The notes: generated by a model from the letters alone, not told the origin. A stretch of DNA of 64,000 bases from Crocinitomicaceae bacterium (GCA_002707155.1 PAME01000025.1:83902-147901); one strand, 5' to 3'. Counted from the first letter of the stretch, positions 31,573-44,740 are shown. Numbers and translations are program-made.

Positions 31573-33909
31573 GTGTATTCCATACATTTGCGTATTGTGA
31601 ATCTTTTCGTTCGAACCTTTCAACTTCTGTTATTTTCCAGTTTCTTTTTGGGCTCGAATAGCTACGCTCAAAGTATTGGTTTGGTATTAAGTGGTGGCGG
31701 AGCTAATGGCATTGCGCATGTAGGTGTAATAAAGGCGTTAGAAGAAAACAACATTCCAATTGACTTCATTACCGGAACAAGTTCAGGGGCATTCGTAGGG
31801 GCCATGTATTCTGCAGGATACACTCCTGAACAAATGGAAGCTTTCTTTTTATCAGATAAATTTCAACGAATGACCAGAGGAGAAATAGAGGACAAAGACC
31901 GTTTTTTCTTTAAAGAACATAACAATGGTGCTGGAATGGTGAAATTAAGGTTGTCTAAGAGTTTGTCAATTCCTCTTTCACTTCCCACTAATTTAGCTAC
32001 TCCCTCCTCGGTTGATTATCAGCTCATGCAAGTTTTTGCGGCTGCTAATTCAGCTGCTAAAGGAAACTTCGATAGTCTGCTTGTGCCTTTCAGATGCGTA
32101 GCTGCTGATATAGATAGAAAAGAAGAGTATGTTTTCAAAAATGGAGACCTCGCGACTGCAGTAAGAGCTTCGTTTACTTACCCATTTTATCTAAAGCCGA
32201 TTCAAGTCGACGGTCGAATTTTATTTGATGGCGGTTTGTATAATAACTTTCCTCACGATAAAATGACGGAAAACTTTAATCCGGATTTTATAATAGGAAT
32301 TAAAGTTACCAGCAATGAAGACCCATCAAATGAGGATGACTTATTAAGTCAAGTAAAAAATATGCTGATTAGTAAAACTGACTTTCAGCTTAAATCGAAA
32401 GGAATTATAATAGAACCGGAAACGAACCACGGTACTTTCGAATTTAAAAATATTAAAGATATTATTGATTCTGGTTATGCAGTAACAATTAGAAAGATTG
32501 ATCAAATACGCATGTCTGTTGCAGCAGAAGTAACAAAAGACCAAATAAAATATGAAAGAGAAAAGTTCAATTCAAAAAAACCACCTCTAATAATTGATAG
32601 AATTTGTATAGAAGGAGTTTCAGCGCAGCAAGCCAGTTATTTGACCAACAATATGTGGCAAAAAAATCACGAAAAAGCTATAAGTAACATTAGGAAGAAT
32701 TATTATCGTACCTCGGCTGACCCATTTGTATCGTCCTTGTATCCAACTGCGAAATTCAACCCACAATCAAATTTATATGACCTTGATATCATTGCCAAAA
32801 ATGAAAAGCCATTTTCCATTGAATTTGGTGGAAATGTTTCGAATAGGCCAATAAGCACAGGATACGTCGGAGTGAAGTTTATGAAATACCGCAAAGTTGG
32901 TTGGCGATTTCGAGCAAACACTTATTTCGGCAGGTTCTATAATTCAGGTTTAGTTGGATTTAGTGTTGACATTACATCCGCACTATTACTAGAATTAGAA
33001 GGAGACTTGGTTTTAAATAATTGGAATTATTTTAAGAGTAAAGACTTTTTCTTTGATGACAAAAAACCAACATACCTTATTCAGTCAGAATCATTTGCAG
33101 AAGCGCGCTTAAATGCACCAGTTGGTAATAATTCAAAAGCAGGGTTAATCTATTCATTTGCAGAATTAAACGACGATTACTACCAATTAAAAGAGTTTAC
33201 CTCAGAGGACATTCCAGACAACACTAGAATGAATACCAATTCGGCAGGGTTTCAATATGAATTTAATACACAAAACCGTAAAATTTATGCAAGTTCAGGT
33301 ACTCTTTTTAAATTAAGCTATCGATATAGTGCCGGTGAAGAAGAAACAAACCCTGGAACAACAGCAGAAACTGGCTCTACATTCTCTAATGTATTTCATG
33401 ACTGGCATAATGTAAATTTAAAATTTGATTATTTCTACAAAAAACAAGGCCTAGTTAGAATGGGCGTTTACTCCGACATTAATTATAATAATCAAAACTT
33501 ATTTTCCAATTATACAGCAAGTATTCTGCGCTCACCTGTATTTCAACCAACTCCAGAAAGTAAAACTCTTTTCTTAGAGTCCTTTAGGGCATATGAGTAT
33601 GCATCTATTGGCCAAAAATTTATAATAACTCCAATAAACAATTTTGACATTCGCTTTGGCGCGTATTTCATGTCGCCGTACAGAAGAGTTATTAAAAATG
33701 ATGACGGCACACAAAGTGAAAAAATAGGCTTCGAATCTCTTTTCTCCATAGCAACAGGAAGTTTAGTCTACAACTCTCCTGTTGGACCAGTAAGCATAGG
33801 TTTAAACTATTACTATAATGTACCGGAAGTAGCGCCAGAAAACACCACACCGCTTACTTTTCTATTTCACTTTGGATATATTCTATTTAACAAAAAAGCC
33901 TTATTCTAA
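31573..33909 (+). CDS. patatin-like phospholipase with BamA-type barrel
   Basis: 778 residues. A signal peptide ends near SYAQS. The patatin domain carries the oxyanion GGGANG, the nucleophile in GTSSGAF and the Asp of DGGLYNNFP. A POTRA-like region (about 330-380) and a C-terminal beta-barrel follow (strand repeats such as EFGGNVSNRP, LIYSFAELND, YYNVPEVAP). The layout resembles PlpD-type two-partner autotransporters, here in a Bacteroidota outer membrane. The GTG at 31573 or at 31597 may be the start; both keep the signal peptide. It probably cleaves phospholipids. Confidence 0.9.
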   Translation: MYSIHLRIVNLFVRTFQLLLFSSFFLGSNSYAQSIGLVLSGGGANGIAHVGVIKALEENNIPIDFITGTSSGAFVGAMYSAGYTPEQMEAFFLSDKFQRMTRGEIEDKDRFFFKEHNNGAGMVKLRLSKSLSIPLSLPTNLATPSSVDYQLMQVFAAANSAAKGNFDSLLVPFRCVAADIDRKEEYVFKNGDLATAVRASFTYPFYLKPIQVDGRILFDGGLYNNFPHDKMTENFNPDFIIGIKVTSNEDPSNEDDLLSQVKNMLISKTDFQLKSKGIIIEPETNHGTFEFKNIKDIIDSGYAVTIRKIDQIRMSVAAEVTKDQIKYEREKFNSKKPPLIIDRICIEGVSAQQASYLTNNMWQKNHEKAISNIRKNYYRTSADPFVSSLYPTAKFNPQSNLYDLDIIAKNEKPFSIEFGGNVSNRPISTGYVGVKFMKYRKVGWRFRANTYFGRFYNSGLVGFSVDITSALLLELEGDLVLNNWNYFKSKDFFFDDKKPTYLIQSESFAEARLNAPVGNNSKAGLIYSFAELNDDYYQLKEFTSEDIPDNTRMNTNSAGFQYEFNTQNRKIYASSGTLFKLSYRYSAGEEETNPGTTAETGSTFSNVFHDWHNVNLKFDYFYKKQGLVRMGVYSDINYNNQNLFSNYTASILRSPVFQPTPESKTLFLESFRAYEYASIGQKFIITPINNFDIRFGAYFMSPYRRVIKNDDGTQSEKIGFESLFSIATGSLVYNSPVGPVSIGLNYYYNVPEVAPENTTPLTFLFHFGYILFNKKALF

Positions 33910-34232
33910 GCTTGACCAGCTGGGCCTCCAAAGTTCAAAGGAACTGAAGGTGGAGTGTTTGCACCTGTATCCCTAATTTCACCATGCATTGACTCATACT
34001 TATGTATGTTTTCCGCAAGAGCTCCACTTAGCCTTTTTGCATGCTCCGGTGTCAGAACTATTCTTGCCTTTACTTTTGATTTGGGCGTACCCGGCATAAT
34101 GTTTATGAAATCTACAATAAATTCAGAATTACTATGTGTAATAATAGCAAGATTAGAGTATATCCCTTCTGCTACCTCTTCGGTTAATTCAATATTAATT
34201 TGACCTTCTTTTTGTTCTTTATTCTCTTCCAT
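33906..34232 (-). CDS. DUF3467 family protein
   Basis: 108 residues, soluble. The family pattern is clear: INIELTEEVAEGIYSNLAII, SEFIVDFINIMPG, KVKARIVLTPEHAKRLSGAL, with a Gly/Pro-rich tail. Function is not known; it is common in Bacteroidota. Its 3' end overlaps that of the patatin gene by four bases. Confidence 0.9.
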   Translation of the reverse strand: MEENKEQKEGQINIELTEEVAEGIYSNLAIITHSNSEFIVDFINIMPGTPKSKVKARIVLTPEHAKRLSGALAENIHKYESMHGEIRDTGANTPPSVPLNFGGPAGQA

Positions 34233-34250
34233 TCTTCAAAGCTATAAAAC

Positions 34251-34279
34251 AAAAAAGGCCTCACGAAGAGGCCTTTTTT
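34251..34279 (-). terminator. terminator after rpoC
   Basis: AAAAAAGGCCTC and GAGGCCTTTTTT form a 12-bp stem with a five-base loop just beyond the rpoC stop. The symmetric A and T runs make it work on both strands. Confidence 0.85.
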
Positions 34280-34293
34280 GAATTTTAATAATA

Positions 34294-37200
34294 TTAATCT
34301 AAAATAACACTGTCTTCTTTAGTTTCGAGCAACTTGTTATACTCTTCCTTAGAACCTACAATGTAATCGTCATATTCTCTGAGTCCAGTTCCTGCCGGAA
34401 TTTTGTGCCCAACAATAACATTTTCTTTCAAGCCTTTCAAGTAATCTCTTTTACCTCTTACGGCAGCCTCATTCAAGACTTTAGTTGTCTCTTGGAAAGA
34501 TGCAGCAGAAATAAAGCTATCTGTTTGAAGAGACGCTCTTGTAATACCTTGTAGAATTGTTTTACCTATTGCAGGTTTAGCTTCTCTACCTTGAAGTAGT
34601 GTAAGCTCTTTTCTTCCAAGCATACTATTTTCATCGTTGAAATTGACTTTAGAAATGATTTGACCAGCTACAAACTTCTCAGAACCGCCAGCCTCTTCAA
34701 CAATCATTTTACCGATAATACCATCATTCTCTTCAATGAAATCAGTCTTATTAACCAATTGCTTTTCGAGGAATCTAGTATCACCAGAGTTCATAATCTC
34801 AACCTTACGCATCATTTGACGTACAATTACTTCAAAATGCTTATCGTTAATTTTCACACCTTGAAGTCGATAAACTTCTTGCACTTCATTAACGATATAC
34901 TCTTGAACAGCTGTAGGACCTTTGATATTTAAAATATCATTTGGTGTAATAGCTCCATCACTTAATGGTGTTCCGGCTTTAACGAAATCATTCTCTTGAA
35001 CCAAAATATGCTTAGATAAGGAAACTAGATATTTCTTTATCATTCCATTTCTCGCTTCAACGATAACTTCTCGATTCCCTCTCTTTATTTTCCCAAAACT
35101 AACGATACCGTCAATTTCAGAAACCACAGCTGGATTCGATGGGTTACGTGCTTCGAATAACTCTGTTACTCTTGGCAATCCCCCAGTAATATCGCCCGAC
35201 TTACCACTTTGACGTGGAATCTTGACCAAAATTGTTCCTCCTGTGACTTTATCACCCTCGTTTATGATGATATGTGCTCCAACTGGAATGTTGTAAGACC
35301 TAAGAGATTCGCCTTTTTTGTCCCGAACATGAATAGTAGGGTTCTTTTTCTTGTCTCTATTTTCAATAATTACCTTCTCAGTAAATCCAGTTTGCTCATC
35401 AGATTCTTCCTTGTAAGTAACACCTTTTTCAATGTTCTCAAATTCAATCTTCCCATCAAACTCCGTAAGAATTACAGCATTATAAGGATCCCATTTACAA
35501 ATTTTATCGTCTTTTTTGACTTTATCGCCGCTCTTTTTAAAGATTTCAGCTCCATAAGGTATAACACTTGTAAATAATACTTGTCCCGTTTTAGCATCAA
35601 CGATTCTCATCTCTGCAGAACGTCCAATAACCCATTCGATTTTATCTCCGTTATCCGCTGTTTTAACAACAGTTCTTAGTTCGTCAATTTCTAACTTACC
35701 ACTTGCTTTAGCAATGATTTTTGATTCAGCAGCAATATTAGAAGCTGTACCCCCAACGTGGAATGTGCGAAGCGTAAGCTGTGTACCTGGTTCACCGATT
35801 GACTGAGCAGCAATTACACCTACAGATTCGCCTTTTTGAACAGCAAATCCAGAAGATAAACTTCTACCATAGCACTTTGCACAAGCGCCTCGACGCGTTT
35901 CACAAGTAAGCGCAGATCGAATTTCAACTTCTTCTATGCCAGCAGCATCAATTTCCTTAGCAATGTCATCAGTTATTACCCCACCAGCTTCTATAATTAC
36001 ATTATCACTTTCTGGTTCATAAACATCAACTAATGCAGTTCTTCCTTCAATTCTATCGGAAAGTGACTCTACTATTTCGTCGTTATTTTTAAGAGCAGTT
36101 GCAGTAAGACCTCTAAGAGTTCCACAATCTTGCTCAGTAATTACAACATCTTGAGAAACATCTACCAAACGACGAGTAAGGTAACCCGCATCTGCAGTTT
36201 TAAGTGCAGTATCGGCTAAACCTTTACGAGCACCGTGAGTGGAAATAAAATACTCAAGAATGGAAAGACCTTCCTTAAAGTTAGAAAGAATTGGATTTTC
36301 AATAATATCTTGACCACCCGAATTTCCAGATTTCTTAGGCTTGGCCATAAGTCCCCTCATTCCACTCAACTGTCGAATTTGTTCCTTAGAACCCCTCGCT
36401 CCAGAGTCAAACATCATGTATACAGAATTGAATCCTTGATTGTCATTTTTCAATCGAGTCATCAATGCATTTGTCAATTTAGAATTGGTGTGCGTCCAAA
36501 TATCGATAATCTGATTGTATCGCTCGTTATTGGTAATTAGCCCCATGTTGTAATTTGACAATACACCCTCAACTTCGACATTAGCAGCAGTCAGTAATAT
36601 TTCCTTTTCTGGAGGAACCATTACATCATTCAAATTAAAGGATAAACCACCTCTAAATGCCATATAATATCCAAGTGACTTAATTTCATCTAGAAATGCA
36701 GCTGTTTTAGCAAAACCAGTCTTTTTAAGCACTCTACCGATAATATCTCTTAAAGATTTTTTCGTCAATAATTCGTCTATGTATCCAACTTCAGCAGGAA
36801 CAACTTTGTTAAATAGAACTCTACCACAAGTTGTGTCAATCATGTGTTCAACATGTTCCCCATCAACAACATCCTTAACTTTCACTTTAATGATAGCATG
36901 TAAGTCAAGAACATTTTCGTTGTAAGCTACGGTAACCTCCTCTGGTGAGTAGAATATCATTCCCTCTCCCTTAACTGGAACTTCTTTAGTATTGGTTCTT
37001 TGTTTGGTCATATAATAAAGACCAAGAACCATATCTTGAGAAGGAACCGCTATTGGAGCACCGTTTGCTGGGTTAAGAATGTTATGAGAAGCTAACATTA
37101 ATAATTGTGCCTCTAACACAGCAGCATTTCCTAACGGAAGGTGAACTGCCATTTGATCACCATCAAAATCTGCGTTAAATGCGGTACATACTAACGGGTG

Positions 37201-38598
37201 CAATTGGATTGCTTTACCTTCAATTAATTTAGGCTGAAAAGCTTGAATACCTAACCTGTGCAAAGTCGGCGCTCTGTTCAATAGAACAGGGTGACCTTTC
37301 AATACATTTTCTAAAATATCCCAAACTACGGGCTCCTTTCCATCAACGATTTTCTTTGCAGATTTAACCGTTTTCACGATACCTCTTTCAATCATCTTAC
37401 GAATAATGAAAGGCTTATACAATTCAGCAGCCATTCCTTTAGGAATGCCACATTCATGTAATTTTAATTCTGGTCCCACAACGATAACTGAACGAGCTGA
37501 ATAATCAACCCTCTTACCCAATAGGTTTTGACGGAAACGTCCTTGCTTACCTTTCAATGAATCAGATAAAGATTTTAGTGCTCTGTTTGATTCAGTTTTA
37601 ACCGCAGAAGATTTTCTAGAGTTATCAAACAATGAATCAACCGCTTCTTGAAGCATACGTTTCTCATTTCGAAGAATAACTTCAGGAGCTTTTATTTCTA
37701 AAAGTCGTTTAAGACGATTATTTCTAATAATCACACGACGGTACAAATCATTTAAATCAGAAGTAGCAAAACGACCACCATCCAATGGAACCAATGGACG
37801 TAACTCCGGCGGTATCACAGGAACAACCTTAACAATCATCCACTCTGGTCTGTTGTCCATGTGTGATTGGGCTTCTCTAAATGCCTCAACTACTTGAAGT
37901 CTTTTTAGAGCTTCATTCTTACGTTGCTGGGAAGTTTCAGTATTTGCCTTGTGTCTTAACTCATATGATAACTTATCCAAATCAGCGTTTCTCAACAAGT
38001 CATAGAGTGCTTCAGCACCCATCTTTGCGATAAACTTGTTAGGATCAGTATCATCTAAATACTGATTATCATTTGGAATTTTATCTAAGATATCTAAGTA
38101 CTCTTCTTCAGTTAAGAAATCTAGAACATTCAACTCTTCACCTTCAGCGTTTGTTCCTAATCCAGCTTGGATTACAACATATCGCTCATAGTAAATGATC
38201 GTATCTAATTTCTTACTTGGAAGTCCTAATAAGTATCCTATTTTGTTCGGAAGCGATTTGAAATACCAGATATGAGCAACAGGCACAACAAGTGCAATAT
38301 GTCCCATTCTTTCTCTTCGAACTTTTTTCTCTGTAACCTCAACACCACAACGGTCACAAATAATACCCTTATAACGGATACGCTTGTATTTTCCGCAATG
38401 ACATTCATAGTCTTTTACAGGGCCAAAAATTCTTTCACAAAACAACCCATCACGCTCAGGCTTGTAGGTACGATAGTTTATCGTCTCTGGCTTGAGCACT
38501 TCGCCTCTTGATTGCTCCAAAATAAGTTCTGGAGATGCAAGGCTTATGGTAATTCTATTGAATTCGCTGTTAACTTTATTTTCTTTTCTTAAAGCCAT
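34294..38598 (-). CDS. rpoC: RNA polymerase beta' subunit
   Basis: 1434 residues. The N-terminal zinc ribbon is [19 protein letters not shown]; the active-site metal loop [12 protein letters not shown] is intact; the second zinc site uses [11 protein letters not shown], and the bridge helix/trigger-loop region ([16 protein letters not shown]) is normal. It is the catalytic core subunit, cytoplasmic. It follows rpoB by 35 bases in the conserved operon, with a strong terminator behind it. Length is usual for Bacteroidota. Confidence 0.98.
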   Translation of the reverse strand: MALRKENKVNSEFNRITISLASPELILEQSRGEVLKPETINYRTYKPERDGLFCERIFGPVKDYECHCGKYKRIRYKGIICDRCGVEVTEKKVRRERMGHIALVVPVAHIWYFKSLPNKIGYLLGLPSKKLDTIIYYERYVVIQAGLGTNAEGEELNVLDFLTEEEYLDILDKIPNDNQYLDDTDPNKFIAKMGAEALYDLLRNADLDKLSYELRHKANTETSQQRKNEALKRLQVVEAFREAQSHMDNRPEWMIVKVVPVIPPELRPLVPLDGGRFATSDLNDLYRRVIIRNNRLKRLLEIKAPEVILRNEKRMLQEAVDSLFDNSRKSSAVKTESNRALKSLSDSLKGKQGRFRQNLLGKRVDYSARSVIVVGPELKLHECGIPKGMAAELYKPFIIRKMIERGIVKTVKSAKKIVDGKEPVVWDILENVLKGHPVLLNRAPTLHRLGIQAFQPKLIEGKAIQLHPLVCTAFNADFDGDQMAVHLPLGNAAVLEAQLLMLASHNILNPANGAPIAVPSQDMVLGLYYMTKQRTNTKEVPVKGEGMIFYSPEEVTVAYNENVLDLHAIIKVKVKDVVDGEHVEHMIDTTCGRVLFNKVVPAEVGYIDELLTKKSLRDIIGRVLKKTGFAKTAAFLDEIKSLGYYMAFRGGLSFNLNDVMVPPEKEILLTAANVEVEGVLSNYNMGLITNNERYNQIIDIWTHTNSKLTNALMTRLKNDNQGFNSVYMMFDSGARGSKEQIRQLSGMRGLMAKPKKSGNSGGQDIIENPILSNFKEGLSILEYFISTHGARKGLADTALKTADAGYLTRRLVDVSQDVVITEQDCGTLRGLTATALKNNDEIVESLSDRIEGRTALVDVYEPESDNVIIEAGGVITDDIAKEIDAAGIEEVEIRSALTCETRRGACAKCYGRSLSSGFAVQKGESVGVIAAQSIGEPGTQLTLRTFHVGGTASNIAAESKIIAKASGKLEIDELRTVVKTADNGDKIEWVIGRSAEMRIVDAKTGQVLFTSVIPYGAEIFKKSGDKVKKDDKICKWDPYNAVILTEFDGKIEFENIEKGVTYKEESDEQTGFTEKVIIENRDKKKNPTIHVRDKKGESLRSYNIPVGAHIIINEGDKVTGGTILVKIPRQSGKSGDITGGLPRVTELFEARNPSNPAVVSEIDGIVSFGKIKRGNREVIVEARNGMIKKYLVSLSKHILVQENDFVKAGTPLSDGAITPNDILNIKGPTAVQEYIVNEVQEVYRLQGVKINDKHFEVIVRQMMRKVEIMNSGDTRFLEKQLVNKTDFIEENDGIIGKMIVEEAGGSEKFVAGQIISKVNFNDENSMLGRKELTLLQGREAKPAIGKTILQGITRASLQTDSFISAASFQETTKVLNEAAVRGKRDYLKGLKENVIVGHKIPAGTGLREYDDYIVGSKEEYNKLLETKEDSVILD

Positions 38599-38633
38599 CT
38601 TTTATTCTAGTTTGAAACTGGATAATTCTTTAA

Positions 38634-41600
38634 TTAATCTAAGGTAATATTTAAACACAAACCTCTCATTTCGTGCAGTAACACGTTAAATGATTCCGGA
38701 ATTCCCGGGGTTGGCATATTCTCACCTTTCACAATTTTCTCATAAGTTTTCGCCCTTCCGATAACATCATCAGACTTAACCGTAAGAATTTCCTGTAGAA
38801 TGTTTGCTGCACCAAATGCCTCTAATGCCCATACTTCCATTTCTCCAAAACGCTGACCTCCAAACTGGGCTTTACCACCCAATGGTTGTTGCGTAATTAA
38901 TGAGTATGGTCCTATTGAACGTGCGTGCATTTTATCATCAACTAAGTGATGCAGTTTAAGCATATAAATAACGCCTACTGTTGCAGGTTGATCAAACTTC
39001 TCGCCTGTTCCACCATCATACAATTGTGTTCTTCCCATTTCTGGAATCCCTGCTTTATCAGAATATTCTTTTATCTGTTCTAGAGTAGCGCCATCAAAAA
39101 TTGGAGTTGCAAATTTAACACCCAATCTCTTTCCAGCCCAACCTAAAACCGTCTCATAAATCTGACCAAGGTTCATCCTTGAGGGCACACCTAGTGGATT
39201 TAAAACGATGTCTACCGGAGTACCATCTTCCATAAACGGCATATCCTCTTGACGAACGATTTTAGCAACAATACCTTTGTTGCCATGCCGTCCAGCCATT
39301 TTATCACCAACTTTCAGTTTTCTTTTCTTAGCTAAGAAAACTTTAGCTAACTGAACTATTCCCGGAGGTAGTTCATCACCGATTGAAATTTTAAATTTCG
39401 CACGTTTCATGATACCTACATGCTCACTAGCCTTAACATGGAAGTTGTGCAGTAACCTTTTTATTAAATCATTTTTAGATTCATCAGTAGTCCAACCCGA
39501 AGCACTGATATCACTGTAGTCAACCGTATTTAAAAGCTTAAGCGTAAATTTAGTTCCCTTAGGAATAATTTCCTCTTTGTAGTTATTCAATACTCCTTGA
39601 GAAGTTTTACCACTTACTATGCTAAACAGTTTATCTACCAAAGCAGATTTCAGCGCTTCCAACTCTTTGTTGTAAACGCCTTCAACTTCTTCAAGTTGTG
39701 TTTTTTCTTCAGCTTTAGCTTTTCTGTCTTTTATTTTTCTAGAAAATAATTTCTTATCAACTACAACACCCTGAACAGAAGGAGAAACCTTTAACGACGC
39801 ATCTTTAACATCGCCTGCTTTGTCTCCAAATATAGCACGAAGCAATTTTTCTTCTGGAGTAGGATCCGTTTCTCCTTTCGGAGTAATTTTTCCGATAAGA
39901 ATATCACCTTCCTTAACGTGAGTTCCAACTCGAACCAATCCATTTTCATCAAGATTCCTAGTAGCTTCTTCACTAACATTTGGAATATCCGCAGTCAATT
40001 CTTCAAGACCCAATTTGGTGTCTCTAACTTCCAAAGAATACTCCTCAATATGAACTGAAGTATAAATGTCATCTTTTACAACATTTTCAGAAATAACAAT
40101 TGCATCCTCAAAGTTGTAACCTTTCCAAGGCATGAACGCAACCATCAGATTACGACCCAACGCTAATTCACCATCTTGAGTGGCATAGCCTTCAACTAAT
40201 ACTTGTCCTTTGTGAACTCGCTCTCCCGGTCTTACGATCGGTTTGTGATTTATACTAGTCGTTTGGTTTGTTTTGGCAAACTTGATCAAGTTGTAAGAAA
40301 CAAGACCATCAGTAAAAGAAACCAACTCATCCTCAGATGAACGATCGTACTTGATAGTAATCTTTCTACCGTCAACATATTGAACTGTACCTTCAGCCTC
40401 TGCAGCTAACAGTACTCTAGAATCTTCAGCAACAGGTTGCTCAAGTCCAGTTCCTACAATTGGAGATTCAGCTCGCAATAATGGAACTGCTTGTCTCTGC
40501 ATGTTTGATCCCATTAAAGCACGGTTTGCATCATCATGTTCCAAAAATGGAATAAGTGATGCTGCGATTGAAGCAATCTGATTTGGAGCAACATCCATAA
40601 GAGTAACCTCTTCTGGAGTTACCACTGGGAAATCACCTTCATAACGAGCTTTTACTTTTTCTGTCTGAAACTCGCCTTCATTAGTGATAACAGCATTTGC
40701 TTGAGCAATTGTGTGACCATTCTCTTCTTCGGCTGCTAAGTAAGTAACATCAGTATTTAAATCAACTTTACCATCTGTTACCGATCGATAAGGAGTTTCA
40801 ATAAAACCAAGCTTATTTACTTTAGCATAAACACACATTGAAGAAATCAAACCAATATTTGGTCCTTCAGGTGTTTCAATTGTACACAACCGTCCATAAT
40901 GCGTATAGTGAACATCACGCACTTCAAAACCGGCGCGCTCTCTTGAAAGACCGCCTGGCCCCAACGCTGACATTCTTCTTTTATGTGTTACCTCAGAAAG
41001 TGGATTGGTTTGATCCATGAACTGAGACAATTGGTTTGTTCCAAAGAATGAGTTAATGACAGACGAAAGTGTTTTTGCATTAATCAAGTCAATTGGAGTA
41101 AATACTTCGTTGTCACGAACATTCATTCTTTCACGAATTGTTCTTGCCATACGAGCTAAACCAACACCAAATTGATTAAACAATTGCTCTCCAACCGTTC
41201 TTACTCTTCGATTCGATAAGTGATCAATATCATCAACGTCAGTTTTCGCGTTAATTAATTTGATCAAATATTTTATAATTTCAATAATATCTTGTTTGGA
41301 CAATATTTTAGTGTCCATATCGATATCTAGACCTAACTTCTTATTGATTCTGTAACGACCAACCTCACCTAAATCATAACGTTTGTCCGAGAAGAACAAC
41401 TTATCAATAATTCCTCGGGCAGTCTCTTCATCTGGTGGTTCAGCATTTCGAAGAACTCGATAAACGTGCTCAACTGCTTCAATCTCAGAATTTGAAGGAT
41501 CTTTCTGTAAGGTGTTATATATGATAGTATAATCAGCTGCGTTCGTGTCTTCTTTATGAAGAAGAATTGTTTTTGAACCAGAATCCATGATAATGTCAAC

Positions 41601-42461
41601 ATGCTCATCTTCAAGGATGGTTTCACGATCCACAATTACCTCGTTTCGTTCGATAGATACAACTTCACCAGTATCTTCATCAACAAAATCTTCAAACCAA
41701 GTTTTGAGCACTCGAGCGGCAAGCTTGCGGCCCTTTACTTTTTTTAGTTGGGTTTTATTTACCTTAACTTCATCAGCTAAATCAAATATTTCAAGGATAT
41801 CCTTATCACTTTCATAACCAATTGCTCTTAACAATGTAGTTACAGGTAACTTCTTTTTTCTGTCAATGTATGCATACATCACAGAGTTGATATCAGTTGC
41901 AAATTCTATCCATGAACCCTTAAATGGAATTACACGAGCAGAATATAGCTTTGTACCGTTTGCATGAAAACTATGTCCAAAAAACACTCCAGGAGAACGG
42001 TGTAATTGCGACACTACGACTCGCTCAGCTCCATTGATAATAAAAGCACCTTTTGGAGACATATAAGGAATAGTTCCTAGATATACGTCCTGAACAATTG
42101 TTTCAAAATCTTCGTGTTCCGGATCAGTACAATACAGTTTCAGTTTTGCTTTGAGAGGAACACTATAAGTTAATCCTCTTTCTATAGTTTCTTGTATCGA
42201 GTATCTCGGAGGATCAATAAAGTAGTCCAAGAATTCAAGTACGAAGTTATTTCTAGCGTCCGTAATTGGGAAATTCTCACTAAATACTTTAAAGAGACCT
42301 TCCTGCTCTCTGTTTTCAGGAGTCGTTTCAAGTTGAAAATAATCTTGAAAAGACTTTATCTGAATATCCAGAAAATCTGGATATTGTAATCGGTTTTTGG
42401 TGGTTCCGAAATTTATCCTCTTACTGTTTGTTTCCTGCTGAATCATGGAACTTAAAGGCAA
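38634..42461 (-). CDS. rpoB: RNA polymerase beta subunit
   Basis: 1275 residues with complete beta landmarks: the rifampicin region ([20 protein letters not shown], then [12 protein letters not shown]), [15 protein letters not shown] near the active site, and the C-terminal anchor [20 protein letters not shown]. It is cytoplasmic. It follows rplL after 92 bases that contain a strong hairpin, probably an attenuator or RNase III site. A start giving MPLSSMIQQ is likely. Confidence 0.98.
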   Translation of the reverse strand: MPLSSMIQQETNSKRINFGTTKNRLQYPDFLDIQIKSFQDYFQLETTPENREQEGLFKVFSENFPITDARNNFVLEFLDYFIDPPRYSIQETIERGLTYSVPLKAKLKLYCTDPEHEDFETIVQDVYLGTIPYMSPKGAFIINGAERVVVSQLHRSPGVFFGHSFHANGTKLYSARVIPFKGSWIEFATDINSVMYAYIDRKKKLPVTTLLRAIGYESDKDILEIFDLADEVKVNKTQLKKVKGRKLAARVLKTWFEDFVDEDTGEVVSIERNEVIVDRETILEDEHVDIIMDSGSKTILLHKEDTNAADYTIIYNTLQKDPSNSEIEAVEHVYRVLRNAEPPDEETARGIIDKLFFSDKRYDLGEVGRYRINKKLGLDIDMDTKILSKQDIIEIIKYLIKLINAKTDVDDIDHLSNRRVRTVGEQLFNQFGVGLARMARTIRERMNVRDNEVFTPIDLINAKTLSSVINSFFGTNQLSQFMDQTNPLSEVTHKRRMSALGPGGLSRERAGFEVRDVHYTHYGRLCTIETPEGPNIGLISSMCVYAKVNKLGFIETPYRSVTDGKVDLNTDVTYLAAEEENGHTIAQANAVITNEGEFQTEKVKARYEGDFPVVTPEEVTLMDVAPNQIASIAASLIPFLEHDDANRALMGSNMQRQAVPLLRAESPIVGTGLEQPVAEDSRVLLAAEAEGTVQYVDGRKITIKYDRSSEDELVSFTDGLVSYNLIKFAKTNQTTSINHKPIVRPGERVHKGQVLVEGYATQDGELALGRNLMVAFMPWKGYNFEDAIVISENVVKDDIYTSVHIEEYSLEVRDTKLGLEELTADIPNVSEEATRNLDENGLVRVGTHVKEGDILIGKITPKGETDPTPEEKLLRAIFGDKAGDVKDASLKVSPSVQGVVVDKKLFSRKIKDRKAKAEEKTQLEEVEGVYNKELEALKSALVDKLFSIVSGKTSQGVLNNYKEEIIPKGTKFTLKLLNTVDYSDISASGWTTDESKNDLIKRLLHNFHVKASEHVGIMKRAKFKISIGDELPPGIVQLAKVFLAKKRKLKVGDKMAGRHGNKGIVAKIVRQEDMPFMEDGTPVDIVLNPLGVPSRMNLGQIYETVLGWAGKRLGVKFATPIFDGATLEQIKEYSDKAGIPEMGRTQLYDGGTGEKFDQPATVGVIYMLKLHHLVDDKMHARSIGPYSLITQQPLGGKAQFGGQRFGEMEVWALEAFGAANILQEILTVKSDDVIGRAKTYEKIVKGENMPTPGIPESFNVLLHEMRGLCLNITLD

Positions 42462-42501
42462 TTAGTTAGACAAAAAATGAGTTACTACTATAAACACCAA
42501 A

Positions 42502-42530
42502 GGGTTTAGACCCACTGGGGGTCTAAACCT
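42502..42530 (-). promoter_or_regulatory. hairpin between rplL and rpoB (attenuator or processing site)
   Basis: GGTTTAGACCC and GGGTCTAAACC form a perfect 11-bp stem with a five-base loop and no strong U-run after it. Its place matches the partial terminator and RNase III site in the rplL-rpoB spacer of E. coli; partial termination would explain lower rpoBC than ribosomal protein expression. Confidence 0.65.
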
Positions 42531-42553
42531 TTAGTATAAGTTATTGTTGAAAG

Positions 42554-42934
42554 TTACTTAAGCTCAACCTCAGCTCCAACTTCTTCCAATTGTGCTTTAA
42601 GTGCTTCTGCTTCATCTTTAGGAACTCCTTCTTTTATAGTTTCAGGAGCACCATCTACGATAGCTTTAGCTTCTTTTAGCCCTTGACCAGTAAGTTCTTT
42701 AACTAACTTAACTACTTTAAGTTTGTTAGCTCCACCAGCTTTAAGGATTACATCGAACTCGGTTTTTTCTTCAGCTGCACCAGCGTCTCCGCCACCAGCT
42801 GCAGGTCCTGCAACTGCAACTGCAGCAGCAGCAGGTTCTATTCCGTATTCTTCTTTTAAGATTTCCGCAAGTTCGTTAACTTCTTTAACAGTAAGATTAA
42901 CTAGTTGCTCAGCAAATGCTTTTAAATCAGCCAT
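42554..42934 (-). CDS. rplL: ribosomal protein L7/L12
   Basis: 126 residues. The N-terminal dimerisation helix ([20 protein letters not shown]), the Ala/Gly-rich hinge and the C-terminal factor-binding domain ([39 protein letters not shown]) are all present. It forms the flexible stalk that recruits translation factors. Next to rplJ, with 44 bases between, as expected. Confidence 0.98.
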   Translation of the reverse strand: MADLKAFAEQLVNLTVKEVNELAEILKEEYGIEPAAAAVAVAGPAAGGGDAGAAEEKTEFDVILKAGGANKLKVVKLVKELTGQGLKEAKAIVDGAPETIKEGVPKDEAEALKAQLEEVGAEVELK

Positions 42935-42978
42935 TTTATTGAATTTTAATTGTGTACTTAATAAATTATTTAATAAAA

Positions 42979-43503
42979 TTATTCAGATCGCTCTGAAAGA
43001 GTTTTAACGATTCCAGAAAGTGTGTTTCCACTAGAACTAAGCGCTGAAATAACGTTTTTAGCAGGAGACTGCAACAACATAATAACATCACCAATAAGCT
43101 CATTTTTAGATTTGAGACTTGCAAGTGCGTCTAATTGCGCATCACCGATATAAACAGATTCTTCAACCCATGCACCTTTCAATGCTGGTTTGTCACCTTT
43201 CTTTCTGAATTCCTTAATTAGCTTTGCTGGAACATTTCCCATTTCAGCAGTCATCAACGAAGTATTTCCTTTCAATACTTCGAATAACCCCGAATAGTCA
43301 CGTCCATCAACGTTTTCCATTGCCCTTTTTAAAAGCGTGTTTTTTACAACTTGAAGTTGAACTTCTTTAGTCGAACACAACCTTCTGAATTTGGACGTTG
43401 AGTCAGCGTTCATACCTGCAGTATTTGCGAGATATATAACACCTGCGTTAGCTAATCTTTCTGAGAGACCCTCTACGATTTGTGATTTTTCTTCTCTTGT
43501 CAT
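42979..43503 (-). CDS. rplJ: ribosomal protein L10
   Basis: 174 residues. The N-terminal RNA-binding domain ([34 protein letters not shown]) and C-terminal helix that binds L12 dimers fit L10. It anchors the stalk. In many bacteria it autoregulates this operon; no leader structure was identified here. It follows rplA after 30 bases. Confidence 0.97.
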   Translation of the reverse strand: MTREEKSQIVEGLSERLANAGVIYLANTAGMNADSTSKFRRLCSTKEVQLQVVKNTLLKRAMENVDGRDYSGLFEVLKGNTSLMTAEMGNVPAKLIKEFRKKGDKPALKGAWVEESVYIGDAQLDALASLKSKNELIGDVIMLLQSPAKNVISALSSSGNTLSGIVKTLSERSE

Positions 43504-43533
43504 AATTGTTTTTTAAAGAGATTCACTCCCCGC

Positions 43534-44229
43534 CTACGCGGAAATGTTTTTAGGATCCACCGCTACACTTGGACTCATAGTGCTACTTATAAAAATGCTC
43601 TTCATATAAACACCTTTAGATGAAGCAGGTTTAAGTTTAACCAAAGTTTGTAACAGTTCTTGAGCGTTGTCAGATAGCTTTTCTACATCAAATGATGCTT
43701 TGCCAAACGAAGCATGAATTATACCGTATTTATCAACTTTAAAGTCAATTTTACCGGCTTTCACTTCCGTTACAGCTTTAGCTATATCCATAGTAACAGT
43801 TCCTGTTTTTGGGTTTGGCATTAGACCACGTGGACCTAATATTCTACCCAAAGCTCCTACCTTTCCCATAACCGAAGGCATAGTGATAATGACATCTACG
43901 TCAGTCCACCCTCCTTTGATTTTGTCCACGTACTCATCAAGACCAACAAAATCTGCTCCAGCTTCCTTAGCTTCTTCTTCCTTATCAGGATTGCAAAGCA
44001 CTAGAACTTTGGTGTCTTTTCCGGTTCCGTGAGGTAAAGTTACAGTACCTCTTACCATTTGGTTTGCCTTTCGAGGATCAACCCCTAAACGCACAGCGAT
44101 ATCCACAGTAGCGTCGAATTTAGTTAGTGAAACCTCTTTAATAGTGCTCACAGCATCTTTTATAGAGTATAGTTTCTCACTATCTATTTTCGAAATCGCT
44201 TCTTTCTTCTTTTTTGTTAATGCAGCCAT
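43534..44229 (-). CDS. rplA: ribosomal protein L1
   Basis: 231 residues. Landmarks: [54 protein letters not shown] and [20 protein letters not shown]. It binds 23S rRNA at the L1 stalk. The [18 protein letters not shown] signature is intact. It follows rplK after 22 bases. Confidence 0.98.
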   Translation of the reverse strand: MAALTKKKKEAISKIDSEKLYSIKDAVSTIKEVSLTKFDATVDIAVRLGVDPRKANQMVRGTVTLPHGTGKDTKVLVLCNPDKEEEAKEAGADFVGLDEYVDKIKGGWTDVDVIITMPSVMGKVGALGRILGPRGLMPNPKTGTVTMDIAKAVTEVKAGKIDFKVDKYGIIHASFGKASFDVEKLSDNAQELLQTLVKLKPASSKGVYMKSIFISSTMSPSVAVDPKNISA

Positions 44230-44251
44230 TACTTGTTTTTTTAAGACTCAA

Positions 44252-44677
44252 TTACTTCTTTACCGTAATACCCATACTTCGGGCAGTACCAGCTACCATT
44301 TTCATAGCAGACTCAACTGTGAAACAGTTTAAATCAGGCATTTTGTCTTCAGCAATTCTCCTTACGTCATCCATTTTAAGTGCAGCAACTTTCTTTCGGT
44401 TTGGTTCCGGAGAACCAGACTTCAATTTCAATGCTTCTTTAATTTGGACAGCAACAGGAGGTGTTTTGATAACAAATTCAAAAGATTTGTCAGAATAAAC
44501 GGTAATGATAACTGGAAGCACTTTACCGGCTTTATCCTGTGTTCGTCCATTGAACTGTTTACAGAACTCCATAATATTCACACCTTTAGCACCTAAAGCA
44601 GGTCCTACTGGTGGTGAAGGATTTGCAGCTCCGCCCTTAATCTGTAACTTGATCAGGCCACTTACTTCTTTCGCCAT
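44252..44677 (-). CDS. rplK: ribosomal protein L11
   Basis: 141 residues with the family start [20 protein letters not shown] and the C-terminal RNA-binding part ([29 protein letters not shown]). It binds the GTPase-associated centre of 23S rRNA. Located between nusG and rplA as in most bacteria. Confidence 0.98.
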   Translation of the reverse strand: MAKEVSGLIKLQIKGGAANPSPPVGPALGAKGVNIMEFCKQFNGRTQDKAGKVLPVIITVYSDKSFEFVIKTPPVAVQIKEALKLKSGSPEPNRKKVAALKMDDVRRIAEDKMPDLNCFTVESAMKMVAGTARSMGITVKK

Positions 44678-44740
44678 GTTTTTAAAATTTACCTATTCAG
44701 TTCTTTCGAACTATTTATAATTAATGCTTGGAAGCAGACA

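Noticed and set aside
40838..41020. Plus-strand ORFs inside rpoB and rpoC
   Set aside because: They lie opposite essential conserved coding sequence and show no domain pattern.
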